Source of the DNA: JBFXDI01 sp050181295
GTDB taxonomy: Bacteria; Pseudomonadota; Alphaproteobacteria; Rhizobiales; Aestuariivirgaceae
NCBI GenBank assembly: GCA_050181295.1
Contig: JBFXDI010000183.1
Location: 1 to 6,941 of the forward strand
Reading direction: 5' to 3'
DNA length: 6,941 nucleotides
The notes under the pieces were generated by a model. The model was not told the DNA's origin. It saw only the letters and a program-made list of their open reading frames with translations, and made no database searches. Shown piece by piece: positions 6,557 through 6,941 of this stretch (positions are counted from its first letter, which is position 1; each line of letters starts with the position of its first letter). The translations under genes were made by a program, and so were the position numbers.

Positions 6557-6678
6557 TGCGGCGATCGCGCAGTGCCGTCCGGACGACAGTCGATCTCGTC
6601 CGACCGCGACTTAGGTCGGCCTGTGCCGGGCATTCTCGAGAAAGCACGCGAATCTCGATGTTTACCGCGTTTCCGGAA

Positions 6679-6720
6679 CGGCTTGTTTGCGCAAGCGCAA
6701 ACGAGCGCGCCAACAAGCCG
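6679..6720. repeat. Imperfect 14-bp inverted repeat enclosing the FNR-type box
   Basis: CGGCTTGTTTGCGC (6679-6692) pairs with GCGCCAACAAGCCG (6707-6720) at 13 of 14 positions, the single mismatch being 6688/6711. The loop is 14 nt. Its left arm shares bases with the 18-bp palindrome, so the two foldings are mutually exclusive in RNA. As DNA it may extend the operator; as RNA it could act as a terminator-like or shielding structure only if transcription enters from upstream. Confidence 0.6.
6685..6702. promoter_or_regulatory. CRP/FNR-family box (NnrR/FixK type)
   Basis: GTTTGCGC-AA-GCGCAAAC is a perfect 8+8-bp dyad. Its core, TTGCG-CAAG-CGCAA at 6687-6700, matches the TTGCG-N4-CGCAA form ascribed to the nitric-oxide-responsive regulator NnrR in alphaproteobacteria, and also the looser FixK-type pattern TTG(A/C)-N6-(T/G)CAA. 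The centre lies about 148 bp before the transporter ATG. If TTTTAACT (6743-6750) is the -10 region, the box would be near -61.5, a recognised activator position for this family. Low oxygen or NO/nitrite signals are therefore the likely inputs. The exact regulator is an inference. Confidence 0.6.
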
Positions 6721-6794
6721 CTGGCCTGAAACCGGTCCAGGGTTTTAACTGGCGAGGCGATTCATCGCTGCGCGCCGCGTTGACGACCTGTCCT

Positions 6795-6808
6795 TTGACC
6801 GTTTGCAA
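6795..6808. promoter_or_regulatory. Weaker second FixK/FNR-like site
   Basis: TTGACCGTTTGCAA fits TTG(A/C)-N6-(T/G)CAA but is not a good palindrome beyond the outer TTG/CAA. It ends 33 bp before the transporter start, too close for activation unless the transcript is nearly leaderless; it could serve for repression or be chance. Confidence 0.2.
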
Positions 6809-6841
6809 TCGCAGGCGACCGAGCCTTGCAGAGGGGGGTGG

Positions 6842-6941
6842 ATGTCGGGACGTCGAAGCCTAATCGTCCTTCTTGCGACGACCTGGTCATTCACGATCTG
6901 TTTTGCCGTCTGGATGATGTTCGGCGTGACGGGCATTCCCA
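6842..6941 (+). CDS. NarK/NasA-type nitrate/nitrite transporter, 5' part only
   Basis: The ATG at 6842 opens a frame of 33 codons that runs off the window end. The peptide starts MSGRRSLIVLLATTWSFTIC and continues FAVWMMFGVTGIP. A short basic N-terminus runs straight into a first helix with the (S/A)FT-x-CFAVW-x-(M/L)FGV-x-GIP pattern typical of the nitrate/nitrite porter (NNP) family of the MFS. The role would be nitrate uptake or nitrate/nitrite exchange across the inner membrane. A purine run, AGAGGGGGG (6830-6838 region), just upstream serves as ribosome binding site. The upstream FNR-family box supports a respiratory or denitrification role (narK-like) rather than a purely assimilatory one, but only the missing downstream genes could settle that. 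A generic MFS protein is the main alternative. Confidence 0.75.
   Translation, partial: MSGRRSLIVLLATTWSFTICFAVWMMFGVTGIP

Larger units (their letters stand above)
6404..6841. other. 438-bp non-coding region before the nitrate transporter
   Basis: No supported gene lies here on either strand; the open frames are short, Arg/Pro-rich or antisense to the MFS gene. The first 220 bp are very GC-rich with several short dyads, including ATGCGCG-ATCC-CGCGCAT (6539-6556) and CCGACC-N8-GGTCGG (6600-6619), either of which could help end the MFS transcript although no T-run follows. From about 6640 the sequence becomes less GC-rich and promoter-like. It holds the FNR-family palindrome, a larger inverted repeat around it, TTTTAACT (6743-6750), which resembles a -10 region, and the small dyad GCGAT-TC-ATCGC (6757-6768). 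Confidence 0.6.

Noticed and set aside
6393..6614. 73-codon + strand frame after the MFS gene.
   Set aside because: Its composition (Arg, Pro, Ala, Gly) is that of translated GC-rich non-coding DNA, and it has no good ribosome binding site or recognisable domain.
6600..6619. CCGACC-N8-GGTCGG dyad as an intrinsic terminator of the MFS gene.
   Set aside because: No T-run follows in either direction and it is nearly 200 bases past the stop codon; noted only as part of the intergenic description.

Overview
The window looks like chromosomal DNA from a high-GC proteobacterium. Roughly two-thirds of the bases look to be G+C by eye, and third codon positions are almost all G or C. An alphaproteobacterium, perhaps of the Hyphomicrobiales/Rhizobiales, is most likely. 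The reasons are the gene mix (pirin with a YcaC-type hydrolase, a DUF2231 membrane protein with a sorbosone-dehydrogenase-like lipoprotein, a NarK/NasA-type transporter) and a TTGCG-N4-CGCAA site of the NnrR/FixK kind. This placement is an inference; no rRNA or other phylogenetic marker is present.

Layout. Positions 1-239 are upstream sequence holding a possible 47-codon leader ORF (100-243) whose stop overlaps the next start. A pirin-family bicupin gene (240-1121, +) is followed after 108 bp by a YcaC-type isochorismatase-fold hydrolase (1230-1856, +). A 241-bp gap with a 17-bp direct repeat follows. It leads into a two-gene unit: a four-helix DUF2231-type membrane protein (2098-2526, +) overlapping by ATGA a PQQ-type glucose/sorbosone dehydrogenase lipoprotein (2523-3815, +). 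A LysR-type regulator (3914-4804, -) converges on that unit and is divergent from a 14-helix DHA2 drug-efflux-type MFS transporter (4943-6403, +). The 138-bp divergent gap holds ACGCA/TGCGT half-sites. A 438-bp non-coding stretch (6404-6841) then leads to the first 33 codons of a NarK/NasA-type nitrate/nitrite transporter (6842-6941, +), cut by the window edge.

How the parts may work together. Pirin and YcaC are both small, probably cytosolic enzymes often linked to stress or aromatic/quinone chemistry, and they share an orientation. The DUF2231/GSDH pair would place a sugar- or polyol-oxidising lipoprotein in the periplasm beside a small membrane protein of unknown role. The LysR/MFS pair is a classic self-contained regulated efflux module. 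The terminal transporter probably opens a nitrate-metabolism locus under CRP/FNR-family control, judged by a perfect FNR-type palindrome about 150 bp upstream of its start.

No mobile element, CRISPR array, tRNA or rRNA was found. I see no clearly new multi-gene system. The points most worth a second look are the FNR-family box nested in a larger inverted repeat before the nitrate transporter, the leader ORF before pirin, and the duplicated Shine-Dalgarno segment before the DUF2231 gene.
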